DNA of 64,000 bases from Sipunculus nudus (GCA_026874595.1 CM049308.1:36824027-36888026), one strand, 5' to 3'; positions 11,636 to 24,472 are shown, counted from the first letter of the stretch. Notes: a model not told the origin generated them from the letters alone. Made by a program: numbers and translations.

Positions 11636-13344
11636 AATTGTATCCGCCAAAACAGAGTTTTGCGGATACTATGTTTTCAGCTGGTCGCCGCCGCCGCCGC
11701 CGCGTAGGTGTCCGGAGAACTCCTCCGTAACCGCTGGGCGGAATTTTCCGAAACCCGGGATTATGTTCGGGTCACATGTGAACTGCTGCGCCCCGATTTT
11801 GTTTTGACCTCTGACCTTTCCTCTGCGCTCTGCGTCCGTTTGTGCGTCTGTTTCCACACATAAACCCACATATCTTGGGAACCGTTTGACCGATCAGGAA
11901 AATTTTTTTGCACAAATGTAGCCCTCGGAGAGCTTTATAACATACACCAAAAATGGTGGCGCCACCTGCAACCATGTTTGCACAGTGTCCATCTGTTCGT
12001 CTGCCTTGGGTTAAAATCACTCATATCTCTGCAGTGACTTGACTAATTCACCTGAAATTCGGCATGCGCAAACATCCTGGATAGCTTTTCTGATTTTATG
12101 ACAGGTGGCGCCACCTACATTCACGTTGACGCTGCAGACATCCAAGCTCATATCTCGGGAACCGTTTGACCGATCAGGAAAATTCTTTTGCACAAATGTA
12201 GCCCTTGGAGAGCTTTATAACATACACCAAAAATGGTGGCGCCACCTGCAACCATGTTTGCACAGTGTCCATCTGTTTGTCTGCCTTGGGTTAAAATCAC
12301 TCATATCTCTGCAGTGACTTGACTAATTCACCTGAAATTTGGCATGCATATACATCCTGGATAGCTTATCTGATTTTATGACAGGTGGCGCCACCTACAT
12401 TCACGTTTACGCTGCAGACATCCAAGCTCATATCTCGGGAACCGTTTGACCGATCAGGAAAATTCTTTTGCACAAATGTAGCCCTTGGAGAGCTTTATAA
12501 CATACAGCAAAAATGGTGCCGCTACCTGCAACCATGTTTGTACAGTGTCCATCTGTTTGTCTGCCTTGGGTTGAAATCACTCATATCTCTGCAGTGACTT
12601 GACTAATTCACCTGAAATTTGGCATGCGTATACATCCTGGATAGCTTTTCTGATTTTATGACAGGTGGCGCCACCTACATTCATGTTTACGCTGCAGACA
12701 TCCAAGCTCATATCTCAGGAACCGTTTGATTGATCAGGAAAATTTTTTTGCACAAATGTAGCCCTTGGAGAGCTTTATAACATACACAAAAAATGGTGGC
12801 GCCACCTGCTACCATGTTTGCACAGTGTCCAGCTGTTCGTCAGCCTTGGGTTAAAATCACTCATATCTCTGCAGTGGTTTGACTAATTCACCTGAAATTC
12901 TGCATGCTTATACATCCTGGATAGCTTTTCTGATTTTATGACAGGTGGCGCCACCTACAATCAAGTTTACGCTGCAGACATCCAAGCTCATATCTAGGGA
13001 ACCGTTTGACCAATTGGGCCAAAATTTTGCATGTGTATAGTTCTCACAAAGCTCTTTATCATACGCTAAACTGGTGGCGCCACCTGCAACCCTTTTTTGC
13101 ACAGCGTCCATCTGTTTGTCTGCCAAGGGCAAAAATCACTCATATACAATATAGTGGTTTGACTTATCTGCCTTAAATTTTGCATATGTATACAACTTGG
13201 ACGGCTTTCTGGATTTTTTGGTAGGTAGCGCAACCTACATACACAATTTGGCTGCAGACATCCATGCTGATATGCAACACTTCACCCGTTCCACTCTGAT
13301 TTAGGCGGATACAAGTAGTCGCTTGTCGACTACCCGTATTCTAG
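11636..13344 (+). mobile_element. Family A element, complete copy (Helentron/pearl-like, non-autonomous)
   Basis: The 5' end AATTGTATCCGCC forms a hairpin with GTTTTGCGGATA a few bases on. The 3' part carries GGCGGATACAA, an 11-bp inverse of the 5' TTGTATCCGCC, then a hairpin GTAGTCG-CTTGT-CGACTAC (13315-13333), and ends CCCGTATTCTAG, followed by TT. No target duplication is visible; the flanks are T on the left and T on the right. Between the ends are a GC-rich CCG triplet run (11690-11703) and tandem ~280-bp monomers. This layout (short 5' / subterminal 3' inverted repeat, 3' hairpin, tandem core, T-T site) is that of Helentron-associated elements and bivalve 'pearl' elements. Open frames of 60-82 codons on both strands are by-products of the monomers. 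Confidence 0.75.
11940..13090 (+). repeat. 280-bp tandem array inside family A
   Basis: ACAGGTGGCGCCACCTACAT recurs at ~12101, ~12381, ~12661 and ~12941, a 280-bp period with very few differences. Each monomer is itself two diverged ~140-bp halves: each half starts with the palindrome GGTGGCGCCACC, then has a CAGACATCC/CAGTGTCC block, a CTCATATCTC block, a GTTTGAC/CTTGAC block and a GGA(G/T)AGCTT block in the same order. Confidence 0.85.
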
Positions 13345-14716
13345 TTCTATTTATGTTTGTTCCTCAGTAAGTGGTCATGTAAACTGTGATTTTGTAAGGA
13401 TATATCCATGATATATACTTTTTTAAGGAAAAAGGACTTTTTGATAGAGCACCTAAACTGGACTTATCTTCTTATATTAAAAACTTTAAGTAAATGTCCA
13501 ATTGATCAATGCCAGGATATTTAAAATACAGATATTATGTTATGGATCAAGGAAACGTGTGGGTAGAAGGTATCAAGAAAAATTTACCAGTTGGTGGCAT
13601 TTTCTTACTTTTCAGCCAAACTGAATGAATGTAATCAGAGTGATAGGAATGGTCCTTTGTCTACTATCAGTCTTAGTGCCCGAATTTTAATAATCTTGTT
13701 GCTTGTGTTTCCTTCATGTTAAAAGAGGAAATCTTGTCAACTTTTGACCTGGAACATTCACACTAGACAAGGAAGACAGTCATTGATGAGAGTTTCCTCA
13801 AAATCATAAAATAATATAGTAATGTTGATCTTTTTTTCTGGAAGCTGGGAGACAAAAGTGTTTCGTGAAAAAATAAAGCAGGCCTCACATAATGAGATTT
13901 CCATAGTATTCTATGATATTATAAAGATAAATTTGAAATTAAAATTGTTAATGAGTCAGGGCATATATATCACAGGAAATCATAGAGACAATGGTACCAA
14001 ATCATAGTTAGTATGGAATGGAAGAGAATCACAAACAAAGCCAGTTGTACCTATAAAATAAATACACATCAGTCTTAACATGCAGTCCCAGGGGAATAGT
14101 TTTGTATGAAGGGGTTGTCCTTTCTTGTTAATCATATTACATTATAGTCTCATAAATCAATAAAAAAAAATGACCAAGGACAGTTATAATAAACGTTGTG
14201 TATTTTATAATAAACATTGTGTATTGTATTCCTGGTTTTAACAAAAACTGCTGTCATCTTGCCAGATTTGAAGGTCATAAGTGTAGTAAGCTTTATAGAA
14301 GTTGCACCATCTGTGTATAAGTTCATATCAGGATTTCTTTACCATTCTTGAAAACAGGGAAAATTGGTTTCCAAAGTGAGAAAAGGTTACATAATTAGAG
14401 AAAATTCAAAATTAGGGAAATTTAAGCCAGGGAAATTGATTGACCCATGCCATGGTTTCTTTGCCATTGTGTGAAGATCCCTCTTTATCCTACTCTTTAT
14501 TAGTTTCACAATGTTCACTAAATCGGCTGTCCACTGCAGCAAAATTGAGTGCATGTCAAACTTGATATCTGAAATTAAGGTTAAATCAGGAAACAGACTT
14601 TGTTTTCATGAAATGCTGGGAACCTTGTTCTATTAATTGCCATTTCGAGTAAAAAAAAAGATGAGATCAGATCAGGTGTGGCATTGTGCACTGCAGTGGT
14701 GTCAATTTATGTTCAA

Positions 14717-14730
14717 GGGGGGGGGGGGGG
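14717..14730 (+). repeat. Poly-G tract (14 G)
   Basis: G homopolymer; a C homopolymer of similar length lies ~190 bp downstream (14923-14936). Confidence 0.9.
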
Positions 14731-14922
14731 TTGGTAATGACTCACAGGCGAAGGTTGGGGAAATTTTTATAAACCTATGCAAATATAGAAAAAACATCAG
14801 GCAGAAACATAACCAAAGTTTATCATTCTCATTATTTTATTTGAAGTGTCTTACTCTCTGAATAGCTGGGTCAGATAACATCCCTCCTATTAAAAAGAAG
14901 GGAAGATTTATACCCTCCATCT

Positions 14923-14936
14923 CCCCCCCCCCCCCC
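14923..14936 (+). repeat. Poly-C tract (14 C)
   Basis: C homopolymer complementary to the G run at 14717. Confidence 0.9.
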
Positions 14937-15038
14937 TCTTATTGATGCCCTTGATGGTCTGACAAAAATATACACTGCTCCCTCATCCTGGATATATTAA
15001 ACAGAAAGTACTGAAACACCATTTGCAAAATATTAATT

Positions 15039-16345
15039 TTTAGCGCAGCTGACTATAAGTCATCTGAGCTATAGTCGTGGTCCATTGTGGTCCGTCCGTC
15101 TGGATGTCCGTCCGTAAGACTGGCACGTTTTGACACGTTAGACCTACAAATCTGAAATTCGGCATACAGTTAGATATTCCCAAAATCTCCTACCATGCCG
15201 AAAATTGGGTCAATAGGACTTCGTTCCTTTGAGATATTAAGGAAAAACCTCAATTTTTTATTGGAAGTCTATTTTCACACTTCAGGACTGCCTAATATCA
15301 AAACCACTCATCTGGTTTTCTTCATATTTACCATAAATATTCCTCTATATAGTTTCTATGTACATGCCAGATATTAAGTCAGTATTATATAATTTGAAAA
15401 AGTTATGGGCCCAAACATAATGGACTTTGTAAAAAAATCAGGAAGATATTTGGTCACTTAAGACCAAAAGTGTTAAAGGTAGGGACTTCTTTCCAGTAAT
15501 ACAACTTTAATTAATCAAAATTTAATTGTATACCAAAAATTTGATCAAAATCTGTTAAATTTTTTTAAATATTGGCAAAAATATAAAATTGGTACCTTAA
15601 ATTTTGCCCAACTTTGGCCACGGCACATTTTTTTTCCTGTAGGCACTGTGGATTTAATTTTCACAGCATGTATTCATAAGGATTTAATCTGTTACAATCA
15701 AAATTAGGCTAGTTATTGAATATTTTTGGAGGCTCTTGTTGTATTCCCTTGCATTGTCAATAGTCCCCTTTGATGACTGTAGGTCATTCAGTGCACATCT
15801 CAATGCTCCCCAGGCTGTTGGCATAATTTTTGTTGTCCCCAAAATCTCCTACCATACCAAAAATTGGGTCATTAGGACTTCGTTCCTTCGAGATATTAAG
15901 GGAAAAAAACTCTGTTTTCCATAAAAAAAGCCATTGTTACACTTCAAGGCTGCCTAATATCAAAACCACTGATCTGTTTTTGATTGTATTTAGTATTCAC
16001 ATTCTTTCATACGTTTTCTATGAACATACCAAAAATTAGGTCAGTATTGGGTATTATTTTGAAGTTATGGGCCAAAACATAATGCAATTTTTTTTTAAAT
16101 CAGGAAATATATTTACTCACCTAACATGAGAATTGCTGAACCTACAGAATTTTTTTCAGGAATATAACTTTATTTAATCAAGATTCAATTGTTTACCCAA
16201 AATTAGATCTGAATTTTGGAAATTTTTCAAGTTATTAGCATAAATAAAAAATCAATACCTTAAATTTTGTCCAACTTTGGCACTGTTGATTTAATTTTCA
16301 CAGCATATATACATAAGGATTTAATCTTTTAAAATATGAAAATTG
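15039..16345 (+). mobile_element. Family B element (B1) with a ~659-bp internal duplication
   Basis: The head is TTAGCGCAGCTGACTATAAG TCATCTGAGC followed by GTCCGTCCGTCTGG. The segment from ~15178 (CCCAAAATCTCCTACCATGC CGAAAATTGGGTCA) recurs at ~15837 with modest divergence. The 3' hairpin end is missing. Confidence 0.65.
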
Positions 16346-17085
16346 ATTGGAAAGAATAGCTTTTATTCATGTTTTCATACACCATGTCAAGTGTTGTTTA
16401 CATCTAGCCCACCCAGTAGTACAGCCTTCACTTGCATTATGTAACCCACCCCAGGCAGCTTGCCTTGGGTCAGCTTGGCCACTACCAGCAGGCTTCCCCT
16501 CTGCCCTGCACTCCCCCCCTCCCCCCCCCCCCCCCCCAGATGGTGCATAAACTAGATGAATGTTATTATTTTCTGTATTTGATTCATTCTTATTCTAGGC
16601 TATGCTACATTTTAGATTTTGTATTGTACCACCAGGGTTACAGTGATTAAAGTGTACATTTAATTGTGTCCACAAAGTGGTTATTGCTATGAAAGTGTGG
16701 ATGTTCATGAGATAAGTAATTCCTTACTTCAGAGGAGTAAAAACTTCACCAGGTGTGAAATTGACTATTAATTCAGTAATAAATTAAAACTGGGATAGTA
16801 ATTAGCACAATGATATTGTTTGTCCCTCATTCAACCAACAGTGTGTATACTTTATTTGTAATGTCTTATTTTATCAAATTTACTGAATCTTTTATTTTAT
16901 TTTGGTGAATAAAATTAAGCATGTACTGAAAACTCCAATGTGCAAAACTTTTTAATAGTGATTCAAGGAATATTCTTGTAGATGCCATGTTGTGGCATTA
17001 TTTTCTTTTAAATTCAGTTTAAACATTTATGATTTAAAAATAATAAAATATATGTGTATGCATAATATGACCCAATATGAGCTAC
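16346..17085. other. Nothing recognised except a poly-C tract
   Basis: AT-rich; proline-run frames around 16432-16650 come from the C tract. Confidence 0.5.
16512..16537 (+). repeat. Poly-C tract, interrupted once
   Basis: C7-T-C17. It produces proline-run frames that are not genes. Confidence 0.9.
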
Positions 17086-17223
17086 ACTCTGGATATATGA
17101 TGATTGCAACTTTTGCAACAATTCTAATATTTTAACTTATAGTTTCAGTTTTTTACTCTGTATATATAATGATTGCAACTTTTGCAACAATTCTAATATT
17201 TTAACTTATATTTTCAGGTTTTT
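17086..17223 (+). repeat. 69-bp direct duplication
   Basis: ACTCTG(G/T)ATATAT(G/A)ATGATTGCAAC through TTTTAACTTATA appears twice (start 17086 and 17155) almost unchanged, so it is recent. Confidence 0.75.
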
Positions 17224-17547
17224 TATTAAAAATTTATAAAACCTGTAAATAAAAAAATGATTCAGATAAAAACTTCTTAATGGAAAAAGTGGATATGCTT
17301 AAAAAAAATAGGATTATATATAAACTTAAATGCATTATTCCCTTGAAAGTGAAATAAAGGTATTAGTCCATTCTGTCAACTTGCCAGTCCATCTGTAAAT
17401 TTTCATATGCATCACAGTATCTCAAAACTTTTACTGTTTTTCTTCATGACAGTCTTGTCAGAGTATTATTTTGCAATCATATATTTAGAACTTTACTATA
17501 ACCAAGTAGGAGGGCCCCTTTCCTCTTAGCTTTTCATATTCTTATAT

Positions 17548-17673
17548 AAATGAAAAACATTACAATAGAATTTTACATCCACCTTCGTGCTGCCCTCACT
17601 TTTCCCTTCTAAATGAAAAACATTACAATAGAATTTAACATCCACCTTCGTGCTGCCCTCACTTTTCCCTTCT
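17548..17673 (+). repeat. 63-bp direct duplication
   Basis: AAATGAAAAACATTACAATA GAATTT-ACATCC ... TTTTCCCTTCT occurs at 17548 and 17611 with one difference seen. It generates a minus-strand frame with a repeated peptide, which is not a gene. Confidence 0.8.
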
Positions 17674-17714
17674 CCGAACCCCATCCCAAAGTCAGCCTCA
17701 GTAAGCAAGAACAA

Positions 17715-17966
17715 GATGAATCAGATATATTCATACTTTAATATTTTGTATAACTATTCGTCCATAAGTACCTATGTACATGCCAGAAATTGTCAATATT
17801 GTGTAATATGTAGACATAGTGGGCATCACAATAATGTACCTTGTCAAGACTAAAGGGATATTCATATTCATAAATCACTTCATCAGCATAGTTAATCATA
17901 ACATCATATATGTCAAATTGAAAGCTTGCAGACTACCATACACTTTAGATCCTTCAACAAATAGCC
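17715..17966 (+). mobile_element. Family B remnant, left part (interrupted by the TTA element)
   Basis: Similarity to the B1 interior is clear (TATGTACATGCCAGAAATT, TGTGTAATATGTAGACATAG, AATGTACCTTGTCAAGAC). The sequence is cut by the DNA transposon at 17970. Confidence 0.55.
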
Positions 17967-17969
17967 TTA

Positions 17970-19299
17970 GGCCTAAAAAAAAAAGGTCTTTGTTTCTGAT
18001 TACATGCCAGAGAAAAATAGGGTAGGTAGGTCGGGAATATTTATTTTTTTTAATTTTTTTTTTATTCAGTTTATGCGACATATCTTCAGAATAAAATGGT
18101 AAATAGAATTATGTTAATGCATATTTGTGCCAATCCGTGTACAGTATGATCAAATATTGACCCATTAGAACCATTTTCTCTTGGAGAAATAGGTGTTTGT
18201 TCAATCTCTTATAAGAAGTGAAGCGAAGTAACTTTCAAGGAATGATCAGCTGGTCGCTGACAAATAATTAAAGTTGGCGATCAGACAGGTTTACCTACTT
18301 AGGCTAACATGAGCGGCTGGCCATTCATTCGCCCTCAGAAATTGCGAAATGACACTGTTGAACCATGAGATAGTACGCACGCATCAAGTTTGGGGAAAAT
18401 AAAGTGATCATAACATCGGTATATTTGTTTAAAATAAGAAATGTACATCGGCAATCCGCCGGTGTCAAATTGGACATCGCAGTTATGAATATGCTCTTAT
18501 CATTTACCGCCGTTATATAAAAAAAATATCGCCAAAAATGAATGATCACCACGTGTGACGGCCAAATTTTCGTTACATGACCGGCCAACGTTCATTAAAT
18601 CATTCGTTTTCACTCCTGCCAGCGCCCGAGCGCAGTTTCAGGTGGTCATTGACAGAACAAATACGGGTACATATGTACCCGAATAGGTAACCACGGTTAC
18701 ATGCAGTGACGAAACGTCATGTCATTGGTTCATTTCAACTCATTTGCTTAGCCGAAGACGGCACTGAATTCCGAATATTGCCGACTAGCGACCGTGCATA
18801 CAAGCGGGCAATTAATGAGGCCTTACGGAAGATGCAAATTTTCGGGGCTCAGGGCAAATTTGAACGATCTCAAATCAGTTGTCTGACGGGTCACGGCTAT
18901 CAGACATTCGCAGAGGAGGCCACGTTCATAGCTTGAAAGAAGCTGCTTATTTCTCCAGTGGAACACTTTTGATATTTATCTGCTTCCTATAAATTAAAAA
19001 AAGTTGTTGCGCAGAACTACGTTCTAAGCTGACGAACCCGCTTATGAATATGACCTTTCACACGCCGTTTTCGTGGGTATATTTGAACTGTCAGTGACGA
19101 TCTCAGAACATCGTAGTTTGTATCTGTATGACAGATTAAAGTTGTCGACATTAAGTTCTTCTTCACCTAAAAATTCGACACGCAAACCTCGACTTTTACT
19201 GGTTTTGCAATCAGAATCCAAATAAAAATTTTAGGGTCGCACTGTAAATCTAGGGTCGGTCGGGTAACCGAAAACAAAGACCTTTTTTTTTTTTACGCC
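17970..19299. mobile_element. Harbinger-like DNA transposon, 1330 bp, TTA target duplication
   Basis: The ends are inverted copies: the left begins GGCCTAAAAAAAAAAGGTCT then TTGTTTCTGATTAC, and the right, read inward on the other strand, begins GGCGTAAAAAAAAAAAAGGT then CTTTGTTTTCGGTTAC. TTA flanks both sides (17967-17969 and 19300-19302), the 3-bp target duplication typical of PIF/Harbinger. The interior (18230-19200) is markedly richer in CpG than its surroundings and holds an 18-bp palindrome at 18664-18681. Two short open frames (18706-18936 +, 76 codons; 18325-18588 -, 87 codons) show no recognisable transposase motif. It is inserted into a family-B repeat, whose halves lie at ~17715-17966 and 19303-19600. 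Confidence 0.7.
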
Positions 19300-19302
19300 T
19301 TA

Positions 19303-19600
19303 TTATCATTCTACTACTGCTTATTACTGCTGTCATTGCATTCATATTTGCTCAAATATATCACAATTTTCAACCCCTCCTAAATAAATAAAAAATAAAC
19401 CACTATATTTGACTCTATTAATCCATCAGTCAGGTAATTTCATTTATCATTTACTCACATATTACATTACATTCCTTTATAATAGCCCAACATGTCCATG
19501 ATATTCATAAGCTTTATCGACTCAATATAGTATCACAGTGGAGAACCATTCATAGTCCAATCATGATCAGCTAAGCGCCGTGACCCATGGGTCTCTTGTT
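19303..19600 (+). mobile_element. Family B remnant, right part with 3' end
   Basis: It ends CAGCTAAGCGCCGTGACCCA TGGGTCTCTTGTT, the family-B 3' hairpin and terminus. It follows directly on the TTA duplication at the end of the 17970 element. Confidence 0.6.
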
Positions 19601-20655
19601 ATACAATTATTATTGCATTCTTTGATATTGATAAATAATGCTTTCATGTTACAGTTTCTAATGCAGTCAACAGTGTTGTAGTTAATTATAAGCTTGTGTA
19701 CATACTGTGTCTCATGTAGATATATTTCCCTTTCACCATGTAACATTTGAAAACATGGGTTGATTAGTGCCTCTGAAAAGCAGCCTTGAAAAATTCACTT
19801 TTCTCAAGACTGGTGGCAACACCCACAGTTTATCCATATTCAACTAATACTGATTCCTGATACTGAAAAATCAATTAATTGTGTACAATTGCAGCTAAAC
19901 AGTCCATGTTTTTGCACGGAATTAGTAGGTCAAAGTAATTGGATTTGCCTCAGATATTCATGTTTGCCCCTGGGTAAAGAATTAATGCCACCTTTGCCTA
20001 TAACTACTGACATCATGATCATACAGAGATTTTTCTTGTTTATTGTTCATCATAGTTATTCTGAACAACAACTCTGTAAGTTATATTTATCCTTCTGTTA
20101 ACTTATTTTCATTGATTAACTACTATTCAGGCTCTGTGGATGATGACACATTGACAGCATCACTCAGCAGGATTATATGGCTGTGAATTTTGCATGTTTA
20201 ATAGTTCTGTTTTTACAATGATACCAGAATAACATGATTTTATTATTTTTTTTATTGGGGGGGGGGATTAGATGTTGGTGGTTTGCAAGTGCCCAACTGC
20301 CCCACCTTGTTAAACGGATGCTGGAACTGCATGTGCATATGAAGTTTCTTTGTTATACTGCCAGGTTTCTTGCTAATACATTCACCACTTTTTATTTCCA
20401 AATAAACAAGCATGCATAAAAAACAAGCATAAGATAAAACATGATGTCAGTCTACAGATGTCCTTGTGATCCTGTATTTGATAGTTTACCCAGCAGTCAG
20501 AAAACAAGGCATCATTATCATGATATACATATTTTTACATAAATGGAAAGGGAAAGAAGCCATAGTTTGTGTATAAGTTGGTCATGGTTACCAAATTACT
20601 GAGAGCAGTGGGTATAACTTCATACTCCCCCTGCTTAAACACATAGTGACTCTTT
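19601..20655. other. Nothing recognised
   Basis: AT-rich DNA with a 10-G run at 20257. Confidence 0.5.
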
Positions 20656-21822
20656 AATTGTATCCGCCAAAACGAAGTTTTTAACCGGGTTCCGCCGCTC
20701 CTGCCACGATATTCATTTCCAGAGAACTCCTCTGAGGCTACTGGCTCGATTTTTCCAAAACTTGCACCAGTTATCGGGTCACATGTGAACTGGTGCCTAA
20801 TCATTCTGCGTTGACCTCTGACCTTTCCTCTCTTCAGTGCATCCATCTGTGAGTCTGTTTTGACACATTAACCCACATATCTTCGGACTCATTGGACCAA
20901 TCAGGAAAAAAATTTACACAAATGTAGTCCTTGGATAGCTCTTTATCATACACAAAAAAGATGGCGCCAGCTACAGCCTTTTTGCACAGGGCACATCTGT
21001 TTGTCTGCCTTGGGTTAAAATCACTCATATCTCTGCAGTGATTTGACTAATTCACCTGAAATTCGGCATGCGTATACATCCTTGATAGCTTTCTTGATTT
21101 TTATGACAGATTGCGCCACCTACATTCACCTTCACGCTGCAGACATCCATGCTTATATCTCCAGACTGGTTTAACGTATCTTCCTGAAAATTTGTATGTG
21201 CTCAGATCTCACATAGCACTTTATTATACAAAAAAATGGTGGCGCCACCTGCAAACATTTTTGCACAGCTTAATCTGTTTGTTTGACTTGGGTTAATATC
21301 ACTCATATCTCAGCAGTGGTTTGATTTATTAACCTGAAATTTGGCATGTGTAATACATCCTGGATAGCTTTCTTGATTTTATGACAGGTGGCCCCACTTA
21401 CATGCACGTTTACGATGCATACGTCCATGCTTGTATCTCCGGACTGGTTTGACGTATCTTCCTGAAAATTTGCATGTGTTTAGATCTCACATAGCTCTTT
21501 ATCATATACAAAACTGGTGGTGCCAACTGCAACCATTTTTGCACAGAGTTGATCTGTTTGTCTGCTGTGGTATAAAATCACTCATATTTCGGCAGTGGTT
21601 TGACTTGTCCACCTGAAATTTTCATGTGTATACATCTTGGATAGTATCTTGTTCAAGTAACAGGTGGCGCCACCTACAGTTATGTTTACATGGCAAACAT
21701 CCATGATAATATGTAACGCATCTAACTATTTCCCCTTGCCACTCAATCCATGCCTCACTTCACCCGTCCTACTCTGATTTTGGCGGATACACGTAGTGGC
21801 TTGTCGTCTACCCGTATTCTAG
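20656..21822 (+). mobile_element. Family A element, second copy
   Basis: It has the same 5' end (AATTGTATCCGCCAAAAC) and the same 3' end (GGCGGATACACGTAGTGGCT then TCTAG-TT). The core is shorter, with about three half-diverged monomers. The 3' hairpin arm has decayed (GTAGTGG... TCGTCTAC). The boundaries are T|AATTG and CTAG|TT, with no duplication. Confidence 0.75.
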
Positions 21823-23910
21823 TTAAACCCGGCGACATAACCATCCATGATAAATCTTTATAGAATGATATAAAGTTGCACCTGCTAAAGAAAGGCATTT
21901 GAATAAATTACAAGCAAATTTAAATATGTGGGATCTGTAACCTATTATGATATCAAGCTAAATCCTTCTTTCAGAATTATCAGTTACTGCCATCAAACCA
22001 TTCGCCATTTAAAGCTTGTAAATGATGGAGCAACTGTTGGAGATGCTAGTGCTTCATGGAATCCAACATTTCTATGTAAAACACAAGGTGAAATCTGCTG
22101 ATTATCACAAGTCCCTTGGTCTAATGTCTAAAGAAAAACAAAAAAGATCACTGGCAGATTGGATTAAACAGATGGATAACCAAACAGATGTTTGGATTCA
22201 TATATACAGACTGTAAATAAAACTCAAGTCATTGAGGAAAATTTTAGTCAGAAATGCAGTGTATTTAATTTAATTTTGAGGTTCGGAATTTCAAGGAATT
22301 CAAGGGTAACCAGTCTTCAAGAATCCATTCACCCTAAATAAATTTGTTGACAAATACAGACATAGATATATCTGTGCAGACTGACATGCAGACTGACATG
22401 ACTCTTATTTTCCTGATGTAGTTATGACAAATCTGAATAATTGCATATCAACAAACTTTCAATGACTACAGGCACCATGCGAGAGTTGTAAAATGAACTT
22501 TGTAGTTTCAGTTTCTTACCACTGACAGTAGTATGCTTAATTATAGTAAAAGCCCTTTCCCGTTGATATTGTTAGAAACTTCATTGTAGCTTTTTATTTT
22601 ATTAGGGGTTACCAGGATGTTTTGCTTTAAACCGTTGTTTGCTAATGTATGGCCTTTTTTTCTTGTTTATTCAAGCATGAAAATCCAATTTATTATGGCA
22701 ATTTCCCTTCACATTAATTTATGTTTAACAGTGTCACACATGCCATCATATTTCAGACAAAGATAAATATTCAAAATATTCATGGATGGCATTATATTCT
22801 CAAATCGGTCATTCACCAGTATGTTTGTCATGACAAATGCTTTAGTGTTTTCTGGTATAATGTTGCTTACATTCATGCATGATGGTACTTAAACTGCAGC
22901 AGCACCTGCTCCATAGGGAGAAAATTTATGACTTGTTCATGAATACACAAGTGAGCTTACTTAAAAGCACGAAACAAAAAGAGTAAAACCAACGAACCAG
23001 CTGATCATGAGGGAGCAATATGCTATGTGTTACTCCACTAGTCTCCATTAGTCACCCAGCCAGTAGTTCAGTAACTCCATATATTAACTTTTTTATGGCA
23101 TATAACTTCCCTTTATTTTCAGCTTAGGTCTGAGTTAATATCATCTTTTGAAAATAAAGCATGTTATCTTAAAAGGCATATCTATAATGTTGTCAGTACT
23201 ATTCATGCATAATTCAAACAAATGTTTCCTAATTGATTTTGGGGAAAAACATTCTTCCAGACTTCATAAAGGGAAACTTCTGTCTTGGATAACTGATGAA
23301 GCTATTGGTCTAAGTAAGTTAAATCAATAAAAGTAAATATTAATCAGGAAACATATTGCTGGTTATGGTCACAGGAAACACATTGCTTGTTCTTGGTCCT
23401 GTTTTAATGCTTATAGTGATTTTATCAATTAATCCTGATGAACAGGTCTTAGACATTCAAACCAGAAATATATTGTGTCCCTGCTAATTATCTGTGATAT
23501 AAAATCAATTTTCCAGTGGGTATAACCTACAGACACTGATGTACATTTTTATCCAGTCCAATGCTAATTTGGTACATGCATCTTTTTATTCACATTTTTA
23601 CTTAGTTTCTCTCAGCTGTTCTACCACTTTTTAAACATTAGCATCTGTATGATTCAGAGCATCTTTCTAATCATCAGGTCAATCATAAAAGTAAGGTTTG
23701 ATTCAGACTAATGTTTCCTAATGTTGCAAATGTTTTATGCAAGACTTTCTTCCAAACTTCAACAAAGGAAAGTTTTGTGATGCAATATTGTGATGCTTTT
23801 GGTCAGATTAAAGTGCCTTTTTAAATCAATAGGGAACAAAAGGTAACTTTTAAACAATTAGGAAACAGTGTTTGTTGTTGGTTCTTTCTTTATGCACAAT
23901 AAAGTTCATA
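21823..23910. other. No gene supported
   Basis: One short frame at 22022-22216 (+, 64 codons, MMEQLLEMLVLHGIQHFYVK) has a balanced composition but no family match or splice context. Confidence 0.45.
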
Positions 23911-24130
23911 CCTGTGGCAGGTGGCGAGGTATTATTTTTTCCCCTTGGTTGGTTACTTGTTTGGTTAGCTTGTCTGATGACAACTTTACTCGTAAATTTT
24001 GAACTGATTTTAAAGTCTTGAAGATATTTTTTGGAAGGTTAGGGTAATACCAAAGGAACAGTTCATTCAATTTTGGAGGTAACTTGGATCACTATAGTGT
24101 TTTTAATTTAATTGATTCCTAATCATTGTC
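23911..24130. repeat. Interspersed repeat H, copy 1
   Basis: It contains GGTAATACCAAAGGAACAGT and AATTTTGGAGGTAACTTGGA TCAC, shared with the copy at 27650. Ends were not defined. Confidence 0.45.
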
Positions 24131-24472
24131 AGATTTGTCTATTCCAGTAAGGGGTTAATGCAATTCATTGGTATATGAGCCACCTTCATTCTAGTTCTCA
24201 CCTGTGAACCAGCTTCATGAACTGACATTGTGTAGCACACAGTAAAATTTGAATATGTCCTTGGTGGAGGTAAACATGTAGGCAAACAATAAAGTTCTAG
24301 TGTTTTTATTAATCTTCAAAGACCCAAAATTCAGATATATAATGAAAAAAATATAGTGTTTCCCACACAACTGTCATCATGTATGGCAGACACTTTGCAG
24401 GATGGGTTATGTAGTAGTGTAACCATAACCAGGTAATTGAGATTTGGTGGGGAGGTCATTAAATATAAGCAC

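Larger units (their letters stand above)
13345..15038. other. Nothing recognised except homopolymers
   Basis: A small ~19-bp duplication (TTATAATAAAC(G/A)TTGTGTATT) at ~14186-14227 and the G/C runs are the only structure. Confidence 0.5.

Noticed and set aside
14637-16650. Frames containing poly-Gly or poly-Pro
   Set aside because: They arise from the G and C homopolymer tracts.
22022-22216. 64-codon frame with helix-like composition
   Set aside because: A short, isolated frame with no recognised motif; not supported as a gene.
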